Shown here: positions 55,547 through 64,000 of the stretch, piece after piece
How positions within the stretch are numbered: position 1 is the stretch's first letter
How the letters are laid out: every line of letters starts with the position of its first letter
Assembly: GCA_016707525.1 (NCBI GenBank)
Contig: JADJHP010000002.1
Location: forward strand, 194,501-258,500
DNA: 64,000 nucleotides
Direction of reading: 5' to 3'
Source: Ignavibacteriota bacterium
GTDB lineage: Bacteria; Bacteroidota; Ignavibacteria; UBA10030; UBA6906
Position numbers and translations under genes: made by a program
The notes under the pieces: generated by a model
Database searches by the model: none
Told to the model about the DNA's origin: nothing
Seen by the model: the letters and a program-made list of their open reading frames with translations, nothing else

Positions 55547-56689
55547 TTGAAAGCAAAACTGGCTCTCGAAAATGGTACCGTATTCACTGGCGAATCCTTC
55601 GGCGCGGCCGGGGAGATCTCGGGTGAGGTGGTCTTCAACACAAGTATGTCCGGGTACCAGGAGATCTACACGGATCCTTCCTACAGCGGACAGATCGTCA
55701 CACTGACGTATCCACTCATCGGCAACTATGGTGTGAACGACGAGGATATGGAGTCATCCGGCCCCCGGGTGGCAGGTGTGATCGTGAAGGAGTACACCGA
55801 GACCCACAGCAATTTCCGCTCGTCCTCCTCGCTGGGTGACTGGCTTACGCGGCACGGCATCACGGCGGTGCAGGGCATTGATACGCGCATGTTGACGCGC
55901 ATGATCCGCACGCAAGGCGCTTTGCGTGGTGTCCTGTCAACCACGGAGCTGGACGACAAGCGCCTTCTGGAAAAGGTCGCCTCGGTGCCGTCGATGAACG
56001 GGCTTGATCTGGCGACGAAGGTCACCTGCGACAGGTCGTACGAGTGGAAGGGGACGGATACCACGCCGTTCGCGCTTGGCGTGCAGGGGATCGATCCCGG
56101 ACGCCGCTTCCGGGTCGTTGCGTACGATTACGGGATCAAGTACAACATCCTCCGCCGGCTTACGGCCTTCGGGTGCTCGGTAACGGTCGTCCCGGCCGGC
56201 TTCCCTGCCGCCGAAGTGCTTGCCATGAAACCCGACGGTGTCTTCCTTTCCAATGGCCCCGGCGATCCTGCCCCGGTGACCATCGCGATCCAGAATATCA
56301 AGGCGCTCCTCGGCCGCGTGCCGATCTTCGGTATCTGTCTCGGCCATCAGTTGTTGTCGATCGCGCTCGGCGCGAAGACCTACAAACTCAAGTTCGGACA
56401 CCGTGGCGGCAATCATCCGGTCAAGGACCTGCGCACGGGGATCATCGAGATCACGTCACAGAACCATGGCTTTGCCGTGGATCCGGATTCCGTTGACCAG
56501 TCGGCGATCGAGATCACGCATCTCAATCTGAACGACACGACGAACGAGGGGATCCGCCATCGTTCCTTGCCGGCGTTCTCGGTGCAGTATCACCCCGAGG
56601 CCTCTCCGGGGCCGCATGACAGCGACTATCTGTTCCGCGAGTTCATCGCCCTCATGTCCGGCGCACCTGTACCGGCACGTACCGCCTAG
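55547..56689 (+). CDS. carA: Carbamoyl-phosphate synthase small subunit
   Basis: 380 aa with a TTG start and AGGACAGGG upstream. The N-terminal domain (LALENGTVFTGESFGAAGEISGEVVFNTSMSGYQEI; key words GEVVFNTSMSGYQEI) and the C-terminal glutamine amidotransferase (catalytic Cys in GICLGHQLLSIALG, His/Glu in VQYHPEASPGPHD) are intact. It supplies ammonia to CarB for arginine and pyrimidine synthesis. carB is not adjacent; a methyltransferase follows. Confidence 0.96.
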   Translation: MKAKLALENGTVFTGESFGAAGEISGEVVFNTSMSGYQEIYTDPSYSGQIVTLTYPLIGNYGVNDEDMESSGPRVAGVIVKEYTETHSNFRSSSSLGDWLTRHGITAVQGIDTRMLTRMIRTQGALRGVLSTTELDDKRLLEKVASVPSMNGLDLATKVTCDRSYEWKGTDTTPFALGVQGIDPGRRFRVVAYDYGIKYNILRRLTAFGCSVTVVPAGFPAAEVLAMKPDGVFLSNGPGDPAPVTIAIQNIKALLGRVPIFGICLGHQLLSIALGAKTYKLKFGHRGGNHPVKDLRTGIIEITSQNHGFAVDPDSVDQSAIEITHLNLNDTTNEGIRHRSLPAFSVQYHPEASPGPHDSDYLFREFIALMSGAPVPARTA

Positions 56690-56699
56690 CACGGCCGCT

Positions 56700-57455
56700 A
56701 TGGAAGCGGGATACACAGCGCTGTGCGGGATCTATGACCGGTGGCAAACGCTGCACGGTCCGGAATTCACGTCGGTCATCCTCCCCCGGTTGCTCGCCTC
56801 GGTTGCTCGCCACGTCCCACCGGCACGCATCCACTGCGATGTCGCCTGTGGCACCGGGACACTTGTCCTCGAACTGGCGAAACGCGGTTGGGCCGCGAGT
56901 GGCTCCGATGCCTCGGCAGGCATGATCGCTGAGGCACGGAAGAAGGCTGCGGCCGCGGGTGCAGCGGTGACATTCGACGTGCAGGACATGCGGGACTTCA
57001 CGCTGGCGACCCCGGCCGGCCTCATCACCTCATGCTTCGATTCCGTCAACCATCTTCTCACGTTGCGCGACCTGAAGGCCTTTTGCGTATCAGCGTCGCG
57101 TGCACTTCTTCCCGGGGGGCTCCTCGCATTCGACACGAACACCGAGCGGTGTTACCGGAAACTCTGGCACGGACCGATCACCGAGACGCACCCGGAGTTC
57201 ATCCTTGAATTGAAGAATGGCTATGCCCCGTCGCGGCGGCGTGCGCATTCGGCAGTGACGGTCCGCTATCCGGAGGCCAGGGGGGGAAGGATCGAAACGG
57301 AGCGTGTTGAGGAACGGTGCTTTACGCGGAAGGAAATGCTGACCGCACTGCGGGCTGCAGGATTGACGCCTCTGGAAGTGCACGATTTTGCATTCAGCTT
57401 CGCCCCGGAGTTCGGAAAACTCAAGACCTGGTGGGTTGCGCGCAAGGCGCAGTGA
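56700..57455 (+). CDS. Class I SAM-dependent methyltransferase
   Basis: 251 aa from the ATG at 56700. Motif I is CDVACGTGTLVLELAKRG (residues about 43-60), followed by GSDASAGMIAEARKKA and a motif near SCFDSVNHLL; the C-terminal part (FTRKEMLTALRAAGLTPLEVHDFAF) is typical of small-molecule methyltransferases. Substrate cannot be told. Its stop is only 6 bp from the stop of the convergent Lhr gene. Confidence 0.88.
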   Translation: MEAGYTALCGIYDRWQTLHGPEFTSVILPRLLASVARHVPPARIHCDVACGTGTLVLELAKRGWAASGSDASAGMIAEARKKAAAAGAAVTFDVQDMRDFTLATPAGLITSCFDSVNHLLTLRDLKAFCVSASRALLPGGLLAFDTNTERCYRKLWHGPITETHPEFILELKNGYAPSRRRAHSAVTVRYPEARGGRIETERVEERCFTRKEMLTALRAAGLTPLEVHDFAFSFAPEFGKLKTWWVARKAQ

Positions 57456-57461
57456 ACTCCC

Positions 57462-60400
57462 TCAGGCAAACCCCTCGTACCGGTACGTCTGTCCCGCGTC
57501 GCGCACAAATCCCAGTTCTGCGAGAAGTCCGGCGAGGGCATCCGTTCCTGGCGTGGTGCCGTTGCAGGAGCGCACATGGATCTGCCGGAAGGGCCGGATC
57601 TCCGACGGCCGTTTCGTCAATGCCATCAGCGAGCGCAGCGCCTCCATCAGCATCTCTCCATCGGCGTCGGGTGCGCTGAAGAGCCGCTCGCCGTTCAGCT
57701 CAGCGAGGAGCACGGGCGTTCCACCCGCGAACACGCAGTAGGTTGAGGGGGTGCGGACATTCCGGGCGCCTGCGAAAGGCAGGTCGATGCCGTTGCCGTA
57801 CGGGTTCGCCGGATCGCAGGCATTGAGCATGACGATCCGCGATCCCGGGGCTTCTCCGCGGACACGCCTGATCCGGTCGACCGCTTCGGGTACGGCGAAC
57901 TGCATTCCCGAAAGCCCTTCCACGAAATACCCCCTCCTGATCTCGCCGCGCATCTCACGGCGCTGCAACTCTCCGATCAGTTCCGGCCAGAGCGCGATCT
58001 CATCCCGCCGGCAGAACTCCCGGGCAAGAACGCCATGCCGTGCGAGGAGCACATCCACGCGCCGTGCGGCGCGTTCCGCCGGATCCAGAGCGGGGCCCAG
58101 CACGGCGGGAAGGTGGAGGATCGACCAGCGGCCGCTCCAGCCGGGCACATCGCGCAACGCCTTGCGTGCATGCTGAACGATCGGGGCAAAACGGCGACGC
58201 GAATGCGGCCCGATCACCTGCACCGGCTCGACCGGTTCCTTGCCATCCGATCGGGTTGCACGCTTGAGTGCCAGGATCTCCGGGAGATCGTCATTGGTGA
58301 TCAGCCGCGACCAGAAGAGCTCGGCGAGGGCGGCGTTGAGCGCAGCGAGGGTGAGTCCGGAACCATTGCGGATATCCTGCAGGAACGACGCACCGTTCTC
58401 TTTCAGGAAGCGGTAGACGCGCCCAGGTGCCTCGTTCAAGTTCTCCAGCAATGAGGGATCGGAGGGCTCGAGGAACACGGCCCCCTCTCCACGTCGGAAT
58501 ACGCGCAGCTTTCCGGGACCATCGCCGCACCAGACGAACCCCGGCAGCGCAGGGAGCGCGGGCGCGTCCGGGTGCGGATGCTTCGCGCGATACGCCGGAA
58601 GCACGTGCATCTCCCAGTACTCCGCCGGAAGCGAAAGCCCGGCAAGATGGTCCAATGTGAGCTCGAGTGCATGCACCGGGTCCGCTGACGCCGGGGGCTG
58701 GACCGCGCCATGCCATTCGATAGCGAAACGGGTGAATTCGGGAAGGGTACAGGGATGGATCTCCTTCCTGAGAAGGATGATCGAACGCCTGTGGATGGTC
58801 TCCAGGTTCGGCCTGTAGCACCATTCCTGTTCCGCCGTTCGCCCTTCCGGCGCAGGGCGGAACCGCCCTTTCACCATGGAACGGTCGTTCGTCCAGCGTG
58901 TCGTTGCGCGGTGGATGCGGTCTTCGGAAAAGCCATAGCGCCGTGCCAGCTCCGATGTGCTGACGGGCCCGTGGTGCTCCACGAACCTGCGAAGTATTGC
59001 CGCCGAGGCTTCGTCGTCCGTGATCCGGGCGTACTGTGCGCTGTTCTCCCCGGCGATCCAGAGTGGCGTTGGAGTACTGTCCGTCCGCGCCGCACGCCCG
59101 TTGCCGGCGAGTATTTCGAGCATCGCCCGCGCATCTCCCTCCACGCGTTCAGCGACCTCTTCTTCTGAAAGATCGCCGAGCCGCACGAGCAGTTCCATCA
59201 ATTCTTCTGGCGTGCGGGCCCGGTATCCTTCCCGTGCGTGCTGCAGTGCCGATTCCACATCAGCGATCGCTTCGGGCTTGATCAGCGAGCCCACCGCCTC
59301 GATGTCGACCACCGATGCAAGCAGTTCACGGTTGAGGGTGAGGTACTGGCTCTGGCGGTCCTGCCGGGGCTGGTCCCATTCATACATGTACACGGCGATG
59401 AAATCGAACAGGAGTCCTGCCGCGAAGGGCGAGGGGAATTCGGTGTGCACGGTGGAAACCGTCAGAGAGCCATCCACGAGCCGCCGCAGGAGCTCCCGGA
59501 ACCGCGGAAAGTCCAGCACGTCGTTCAACACTTCGCGTACCGTCTCGATCACGATCGGGAAATCTTCGAACTGCCGGACCGCATGGAGCAGATCGGTCGC
59601 ACGGAGCCGCTGGAGCCACAAAGGGGTGCGTTTGCCCGGCATGGCGCGCGGCATCAGCAAGGCCCGGCCGGCATTCTGCCGGAACTGGCCCCCGAACAGC
59701 GGGGCATGGAGGATCTCGTCGAGGACGAACTGCTCCACGTCTTCCGGGACGAGCCCCGCAAAGAGATCGACCGGGATCTCGTCGGCGTCGTGGCACCGGA
59801 GCAGGATGCCATCGTCGTTGTACAGCATCTGCGGTTCGACGCCCGTGCGGGTTGCCATGACATGGGCCAGGTACAGGCCAAGAAGTCCGTTCACCCGTCG
59901 GCCGAAGCAGCAATGCACAACGACGCGCGGGTCGCCCACTTCATCGCGGAATGATTCAATGATGAGGTGACGGTCCGTCGGCAGGCAGCCGGTGGCCTCC
60001 TTCTGGCGTCGGGCGTATTCGAGCACGTTCCACGCGCCGCGGGGGTCGACGGGGTACTCTTTCTGGATCCAGGGAAGGGCGCCTGCCGTGTCGACCCGTG
60101 CCTCCAATTCGCGCCGGAACGCACCGATCTCGCTTCCCAGTTCAAAACTTCTGCCGATCCCTTCGCCACGCCAGAACGGCATCCTCGCGGGCTGGCCCGG
60201 CGCAGGCGACACGATGATGCGGTTCGCGTCGATGTCCATGACGCGCCACACACTTGAACCGAGAAGGAACGTGTCACCCGTGCGGCTCTCATACACGAAC
60301 TCCTCATCGACCTCGCCGACCCGTGTGCGTCCATCCTCCAGGTACACACCGAAATAGCCACGGTCCGCGATCGTGCCGCCGCTCGTCGTCGCGAGATGGC

Positions 60401-61310
60401 GCGTTCCGGGCAGCGCTGCGAGCATATTGTTCACGCGATCCCAGGAGATCCGTGGCCGGAGGTCTCGAAACGCTTCGTGAGCGAAGCGCCCCGCGAGCAT
60501 GTCCAGGACCCGCATGTACAGATCACGTGAAAGCGTGTGGTAGCATGCCGAGCGGCGGACAACGCTGAACAATCTGTCCACAGGCCACGGCTCCACAGCG
60601 ACCATGGCGATGATCTGTTGTGCAAGGACATCCAGCGAGTTCTGCGGGATCGTTGTGATCTCCACCTCATGCTCTGCCATTGCTCTGGCCACGACCATGG
60701 ATTCCACCAGGTCTTCGCGGTGGCTGGCGTAGATGCGTCCCTTGCTCGTTGCGCTCACGAGGTGACCGGACCGGCCCACCCTCTGCAACCCACGGGCGAT
60801 CCCGTGTGGCGACTGCAGTTGGATGACCAGGTCCACGGTCCCGATGTCGATACCGAGTTCCAGTGCGGAGGTGGACACCAGTGCGCGGAGTTCACCGGCC
60901 TTGAGCTTCTGCTCCATTTCCTCGCGGGCCTCGCGCGACATGCTGCCGTGGTACGCCTGGACGAGTTGGGGGATGTCCGCCACGGGCTGCGGGGCATGGT
61001 CCGGATCGGACCAAGCGGTGGACCGGGGAACATTGTAGAGTTGCGTCACCGGGCCGGGAACCTCCGTCAGCCGCTCGTTCAGGGCGGCGGCCACGCGTTC
61101 CGCGAGACGGCGGTTGTTCACGAAGATGAGCGTCGTCCGGTGCGACCGGATGTCCTCCATGATCTCATCAAAGACCAGCGGCCACACGCTGTCCTGCGGT
61201 AACAGAGAAAAGTCATCCGGTGCGCAGATCACCTGCAGGTCCATCTCTTTGCGCCTGCCTGCATCCACGATCGTGACCGGGCGTGGGAGAGAGCCTTCCG
61301 TGCTCCCGGG
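57462..61310 (-). CDS. Lhr-type helicase, C-terminal part (after frameshift)
   Basis: About 1282 codons on the minus strand in frame from near 61310. It continues the N-terminal part at 61229-61984, shifted by one base: after LGGFAPDPG the N-terminal frame goes off-family while this frame resumes with LPRPVTIVDAGRRKEMDL. It contains motif IV-VI regions (TLIFVNNRR, LVSTSALELGIDIGTVDLVIQ, QRVGRSGH), the winged-helix part and the large Lhr C-terminal domain (PYGNGIDLPFAG). Known: Lhr is a 3'-5' ATP-dependent repair helicase. The intact gene would be about 1507 aa, the size of long Lhr. A one-base deletion or an assembly error explains the break. Confidence 0.85.
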   Translation of the reverse strand, partial: PGSTEGSLPRPVTIVDAGRRKEMDLQVICAPDDFSLLPQDSVWPLVFDEIMEDIRSHRTTLIFVNNRRLAERVAAALNERLTEVPGPVTQLYNVPRSTAWSDPDHAPQPVADIPQLVQAYHGSMSREAREEMEQKLKAGELRALVSTSALELGIDIGTVDLVIQLQSPHGIARGLQRVGRSGHLVSATSKGRIYASHREDLVESMVVARAMAEHEVEITTIPQNSLDVLAQQIIAMVAVEPWPVDRLFSVVRRSACYHTLSRDLYMRVLDMLAGRFAHEAFRDLRPRISWDRVNNMLAALPGTRHLATTSGGTIADRGYFGVYLEDGRTRVGEVDEEFVYESRTGDTFLLGSSVWRVMDIDANRIIVSPAPGQPARMPFWRGEGIGRSFELGSEIGAFRRELEARVDTAGALPWIQKEYPVDPRGAWNVLEYARRQKEATGCLPTDRHLIIESFRDEVGDPRVVVHCCFGRRVNGLLGLYLAHVMATRTGVEPQMLYNDDGILLRCHDADEIPVDLFAGLVPEDVEQFVLDEILHAPLFGGQFRQNAGRALLMPRAMPGKRTPLWLQRLRATDLLHAVRQFEDFPIVIETVREVLNDVLDFPRFRELLRRLVDGSLTVSTVHTEFPSPFAAGLLFDFIAVYMYEWDQPRQDRQSQYLTLNRELLASVVDIEAVGSLIKPEAIADVESALQHAREGYRARTPEELMELLVRLGDLSEEEVAERVEGDARAMLEILAGNGRAARTDSTPTPLWIAGENSAQYARITDDEASAAILRRFVEHHGPVSTSELARRYGFSEDRIHRATTRWTNDRSMVKGRFRPAPEGRTAEQEWCYRPNLETIHRRSIILLRKEIHPCTLPEFTRFAIEWHGAVQPPASADPVHALELTLDHLAGLSLPAEYWEMHVLPAYRAKHPHPDAPALPALPGFVWCGDGPGKLRVFRRGEGAVFLEPSDPSLLENLNEAPGRVYRFLKENGASFLQDIRNGSGLTLAALNAALAELFWSRLITNDDLPEILALKRATRSDGKEPVEPVQVIGPHSRRRFAPIVQHARKALRDVPGWSGRWSILHLPAVLGPALDPAERAARRVDVLLARHGVLAREFCRRDEIALWPELIGELQRREMRGEIRRGYFVEGLSGMQFAVPEAVDRIRRVRGEAPGSRIVMLNACDPANPYGNGIDLPFAGARNVRTPSTYCVFAGGTPVLLAELNGERLFSAPDADGEMLMEALRSLMALTKRPSEIRPFRQIHVRSCNGTTPGTDALAGLLAELGFVRDAGQTYRYEGFA

Positions 61311-61984
61311 TCGGGCGCGAACCCTCCGAGGAATTCCGCGATGCGTTCGAGCGGCCGCTGCGTTGCCGAGAGTCCCACGCGCACCAATTCCTGGTCCGCG
61401 ATCTCCTGGAGCCGTTCGAGGGAAAGCGACAGGTGGACGCCCCGCTTGTTCCCGCACACGGCGTGGATCTCGTCCACGATCACGTACTGGAGTGTGCGGA
61501 AGATCATGCGGGTCACCGGGGACGTCAGCATCAGGTAGAGCGATTCCGGCGTCGTGATCAGGATATGCGGTGGATCGGTGGCGATGGCGCGGCGCTGCTG
61601 CGTCGACGTGTCCCCGGTGCGCACTGCCGTGCGGATCGGCGGCAGGGCGATGCCTTCCTCCAGCGCTTCTTTTCTGATGCCTGCGAGCGGGGCTTCGAGG
61701 TTACGCGCAATATCGTTGTTGAGGGCTTTCAGCGGTGAAACGTAGAGAATGCGGATGCCGGGAGCGAGCGGGGCGTCGAGCAGTTGTTCGACGACGTGAT
61801 TGATGGCCCAGAGGAATGATGCGAGGGTCTTACCGGACCCGGTCGGGGCGAGGATGAGGGTGTTCTCGCCTGCGGCAATAGGGGGCCATCCGAGCCGCTG
61901 CGGCGGACTCGGGTCACCATAGGCGCGCCGGAACCATCGGCGCACCAGGGGGTGAAATGCTTCCAGCGGATCGTCCTGTGCCAT
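61229..61984 (-). CDS. Lhr-type helicase, N-terminal part (before frameshift)
   Basis: 251 aa read from the ATG at 61984, of which about 225 are family-like. It has the Q-motif region, Walker A APTGSGKTLASFLWAI (residues about 46-61), motif Ib TTPESL, the DEIH box VDEIHAV and motif III LSATQRPL. The frame then leaves the family after LGGFAPDPG; the helicase continues one base shifted in the 57462-61310 part. If the break is real, no complete helicase is made. The gene is the first of its operon and starts 25 bp after ahpD. Confidence 0.85.
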   Translation of the reverse strand: MAQDDPLEAFHPLVRRWFRRAYGDPSPPQRLGWPPIAAGENTLILAPTGSGKTLASFLWAINHVVEQLLDAPLAPGIRILYVSPLKALNNDIARNLEAPLAGIRKEALEEGIALPPIRTAVRTGDTSTQQRRAIATDPPHILITTPESLYLMLTSPVTRMIFRTLQYVIVDEIHAVCGNKRGVHLSLSLERLQEIADQELVRVGLSATQRPLERIAEFLGGFAPDPGARKALSHARSRSWMQAGAKRWTCR

Positions 61985-62009
61985 GGCTCAGGACTTTCCG
62001 CCGGAGGCT

Positions 62010-62615
62010 TCAGATCGTTGCAGGCGGTGCGGCGTGCAGAGCCACGCACAGTCCGCGGACCACAGCACCAAGGCGGATCGCATCGAAAATGAGCTCCGGA
62101 GTGCCCCCCTCGTTGCGGACGGCGATCTCGTGGCTGTTGACGCAGGACTGGCAACCGTTGACGGCACTGACGACGAGGGAGGTGAGCTCAAAGAACATCT
62201 TGCTGAGCACCGGCCGCGCCATGATCGTCATTTTGATCCCGGCCTGCATGGTCTCATACTGCTTGTTGTCGGTGAAGTGACGGAACCGGTAGAACACGTT
62301 GAGCGTCGCCAGAAGGGAGGCGATCGCATAGGCTTCGGCGACCTCGGCATCTGTGGCGCCTTCATTCTTCGCCGAAGCGGAGAAGGATGCCGCAAGATCC
62401 GCGGCGCGTTCGTTGGCGGCCACGGCGAGGGCGATGAGATACGCCTGCTTCTTTCCACCGAGATTGACCGATCCGATCGTGTTCTTCAGATTGATGCGAA
62501 GGTCACGGATATACTTGTGGTCTCCCGCTACGAAGGCGGTCAACGCGGGGTACGATGCATCTGCCAGGCCAAGGTCGGCCAGCAGGTCTGTACGGGTCTC
62601 TTCCATGGGTGCCAT
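62010..62615 (-). CDS. ahpD: AhpD-like alkylhydroperoxidase
   Basis: 201 aa. The carboxymuconolactone-decarboxylase fold is marked by the catalytic NGCQSCVNSHE (Cys-x2-Cys-x3-His, residues about 154-164) in an AhpD context. AhpD-type enzymes regenerate AhpC using reduced lipoamide in mycobacteria; here the gene sits right after ahpC on the same strand, fitting that pairing. A hairpin with nine consecutive G lies between the two genes. Confidence 0.88.
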   Translation of the reverse strand: MAPMEETRTDLLADLGLADASYPALTAFVAGDHKYIRDLRINLKNTIGSVNLGGKKQAYLIALAVAANERAADLAASFSASAKNEGATDAEVAEAYAIASLLATLNVFYRFRHFTDNKQYETMQAGIKMTIMARPVLSKMFFELTSLVVSAVNGCQSCVNSHEIAVRNEGGTPELIFDAIRLGAVVRGLCVALHAAPPATI

Positions 62616-62658
62616 TCTGGTTCAGGACAGTTGCCGGTCGCACGGCCGGAGAACAGGT

Positions 62659-62690
62659 CCGTCCCCGCTTTGTCTGCGGGGGGGGGACGG
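62659..62690 (-). other. GC hairpin with 9-G tract between ahpC and ahpD
   Basis: Arm CCGTCCCCGC (62659-62668) can pair with GCGGGG...ACGG (62676-62690) around a 7-nt loop, with five extra G bulged in a run of nine G (62678-62686). It may be an internal attenuator between ahpC and ahpD, and the G run may be prone to length change. Confidence 0.5.
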
Positions 62691-62711
62691 ATCGGTGTTC
62701 GTGCTCATGGA

Positions 62712-63254
62712 TCAGGGGTGAAGGACTTCTTCGCCCTTCTGCCAGTTGCAGGGGCAGAGCTCATCGGTCTGGAGCGCGTCCAGAACGCGGATCGTCTCGT
62801 CCACGTTGCGTCCGACGTCCAGGTCATTGATATTGACCCAGCGGATGATCCCTTCCGGATCCACGATGAAGGTCGCGCGCAGTGCGACCTGTTCCGGGCC
62901 GGTGAGGATCCCGAGGGCCGTGGTCAGGGTCTTGGCATGATCGGCGACCATCGGGAATTTCAGATCCTTCAGGTCCGCATGGCTGTTCCGCCATGCGAGA
63001 TGAACATTCCTGGTATCGGTACTGCCGCCGACGAGGACCGCATCGCGATCACGGAACTCGGAGAACTTCTCATTGAATCCCTTTATCTCGGTCGGGCAGA
63101 CGAAGGTAAAATCCTTCGGCCAGAAGAAGATGACAAGCCACTTCTTCTGCTTCTGGATCTCGGAGTAGGAAACGGATGAGAATTCCTTCCCCTTCTCGCG
63201 GGAAACGCACGCATCGAGGTTGAAGTCAGGGAACTGCTGTCCAACGGTGATCAT
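62712..63254 (-). CDS. ahpC: Peroxiredoxin (AhpC type)
   Basis: 180 aa. The peroxidatic Cys lies in DFTFVCPTEI (residues about 48-57); a C-terminal ELCPCNWQKGEEVLHP (residues about 165-180) carries the resolving Cys. The pattern FFWPKDFTFVCPTE and RATFIVDPEGIIRWVNI is typical of AhpC. It reduces peroxides in the cytoplasm. First gene of the ahpC-ahpD-lhr minus-strand run, with its own promoter at 63305-63333. Confidence 0.93.
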   Translation of the reverse strand: MITVGQQFPDFNLDACVSREKGKEFSSVSYSEIQKQKKWLVIFFWPKDFTFVCPTEIKGFNEKFSEFRDRDAVLVGGSTDTRNVHLAWRNSHADLKDLKFPMVADHAKTLTTALGILTGPEQVALRATFIVDPEGIIRWVNINDLDVGRNVDETIRVLDALQTDELCPCNWQKGEEVLHP

Positions 63255-63304
63255 GGATGTCTCACATTGGTGATTGGTACAGGGATGGTGGAATTGGTGT
63301 CCCG

Positions 63305-63333
63305 ATTATAGCGGATTTTCCAGCTGGAAGCAA
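63305..63333 (-). promoter_or_regulatory. Promoter of the ahpC-ahpD operon
   Basis: On the minus strand a perfect -10 TATAAT (63310-63305) and a -35 TTGCTT (63333-63328) with a 17-bp spacer. The leader to the ahpC ATG is about 45 nt. No OxyR-like dyad was recognised. Confidence 0.75.
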
Positions 63334-63480
63334 GCCAACCGCGGAGGGACCCCCCATATGGGTCTGTAACACAAAAACCCGCCCTGGAGTTCTACGAAAC
63401 CGCAACCGGAGGCGCTTTTTGCCCGTACAAGGAGGGGTAGTTACCGATCCCTTTTCCTGCGTTTCCCCGGAGGTTTGCAC

Positions 63481-64000
63481 ATGAAGAGATCCCGTCTGAT
63501 CATGGGTGGAGTTGTCGTCGTTGCCCTGGCAGGAGCGGCCTACCTGGTTTTCGGGCGTTCCAACAGTGAGGCCGATGGAGGCCCGGTACGGATCAAAGTC
63601 ACCCGCGACAATATCGTCGATAAGGCCCTTGCCGTCGGCACCATCGAGCCGGAGAATGAGATCTCCGTGAAATCGAAGGTGTCGGGGGTGGTCAGCCGTA
63701 TCTTCGCCGATGCGGGAGCATTCGTCAAGGCCGGGCAGCCTCTGCTGGAGGTGAAACCGGATCCGACGCCGCTGGAGCTGGCAGATGCCAAACGGCAGGT
63801 CCAGCTCCGCGAGGTGGAGATGGTGAATTTGACCAAAGAGAAGGTCCGGCAGGAATCGCTGAAGAAGAAAGAGCTTTCTTCCGACAGGGAGTACGAAGAG
63901 TTCGAGCGCAAGTTCAACGAGGCCCAGCTGCAGTTGAAGATCTCCCGCGAGCGCCTGGCGCTGTTCGAAAGCGGGAAGGTGACCATCGAAAATACCCACA
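63481..64000 (+). CDS. Efflux periplasmic adaptor (membrane fusion protein), cut by window edge
   Basis: 173 codons from the ATG at 63481 (GGAGG 7 nt upstream), with no stop before the edge. One N-terminal transmembrane anchor (VVVVALAGAAYLVFG), then a biotinyl-lipoyl-like half motif (VKSKVSGVVSRIFADAGAFVKAGQPLLEVKPD, key words GVVSRIFADAGAFVKAGQPLLEV) and the first helix of a coiled-coil hairpin (Lys/Glu-rich, residues about 95-160). This is the start of an HlyD/MacA/AcrA-type adaptor. A transporter would be expected downstream outside the window. It is divergent from ahpC. Confidence 0.88.
   Translation, partial: MKRSRLIMGGVVVVALAGAAYLVFGRSNSEADGGPVRIKVTRDNIVDKALAVGTIEPENEISVKSKVSGVVSRIFADAGAFVKAGQPLLEVKPDPTPLELADAKRQVQLREVEMVNLTKEKVRQESLKKKELSSDREYEEFERKFNEAQLQLKISRERLALFESGKVTIENTH

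Noticed and set aside
61285..61320. Programmed frameshift in the Lhr gene
   Set aside because: No X-XXY-YYZ slippery site with a downstream structure was seen; a simple one-base deletion or assembly error is more likely.
63257..63484. 75-codon plus-strand frame between ahpC and the adaptor gene
   Set aside because: It covers the ahpC promoter, has no family features and overlaps the adaptor start.

Overview
The window is a GC-rich bacterial chromosome segment dominated by housekeeping genes. Its carboxypeptidase-regulatory-domain TonB receptor, PorV/PorQ-type outer-membrane protein, large secreted protein with a C-terminal sorting-like domain, DUF1573 and DUF2723 proteins all point to the Bacteroidota/FCB group. 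Strong Shine-Dalgarno sequences (AAGGAG, GGAGG) and near-consensus TTGACA/TATAAT promoters are unlike typical class Bacteroidia, so a lineage near Ignavibacteria/Chlorobi/Kapabacteria is the best guess. This is inferred from gene content; no rRNA is present.

Layout: (1) 1-5.6 kb, minus strand: a sigma / anti-sigma / TPR-like operon cut by the left edge, and an EthD-like / BNR-propeller lipoprotein / DUF1573 operon. (2) 5.6-10.4 kb, plus: glnE overlapping a DUF2723 membrane protein. (3) 10.5-22.8 kb: tRNA-Thr, Tyr, Gly, Thr, rpmG, tRNA-Trp, secE, nusG, rplKAJL, rpoBC. (4) 22.8-43.2 kb: the str, S10, spc and alpha operons nearly fused (rpsL-rpsG-fusA-tuf-rpsJ through rplQ), with a tRNA-Gln gene inside the spc part between rplR and rpsE, then engB. 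(5) 43.2-51.4 kb: a 640-bp intergenic region with a near-consensus promoter and a leader of about 345 nt, driving a TonB receptor, a 1149-aa sorting-domain protein and a PorV-like protein, closed by a perfect 16-bp terminator hairpin. (6) 51.5-57.5 kb: a PIG-L-like protein with a lost active site, an NHL propeller, ssb, a DnaA-box cluster plus a long inverted repeat, carA, a methyltransferase. (7) 57.5-63.3 kb, minus: a frame-disrupted Lhr helicase and an ahpC-ahpD peroxide-defence pair. (8) An efflux adaptor cut by the right edge.

Most of the window is the transcription/translation core. The features most worth follow-up are the TonB receptor / sorting-domain protein / PorV operon with its long leader, the ssb-carA intergenic region (12-bp-phased DnaA boxes next to a 20-bp-arm inverted repeat), a structured RNA candidate between rpsJ and rplC, the PIG-L pseudoenzyme, the tRNA inside the spc operon, and the Lhr frameshift.
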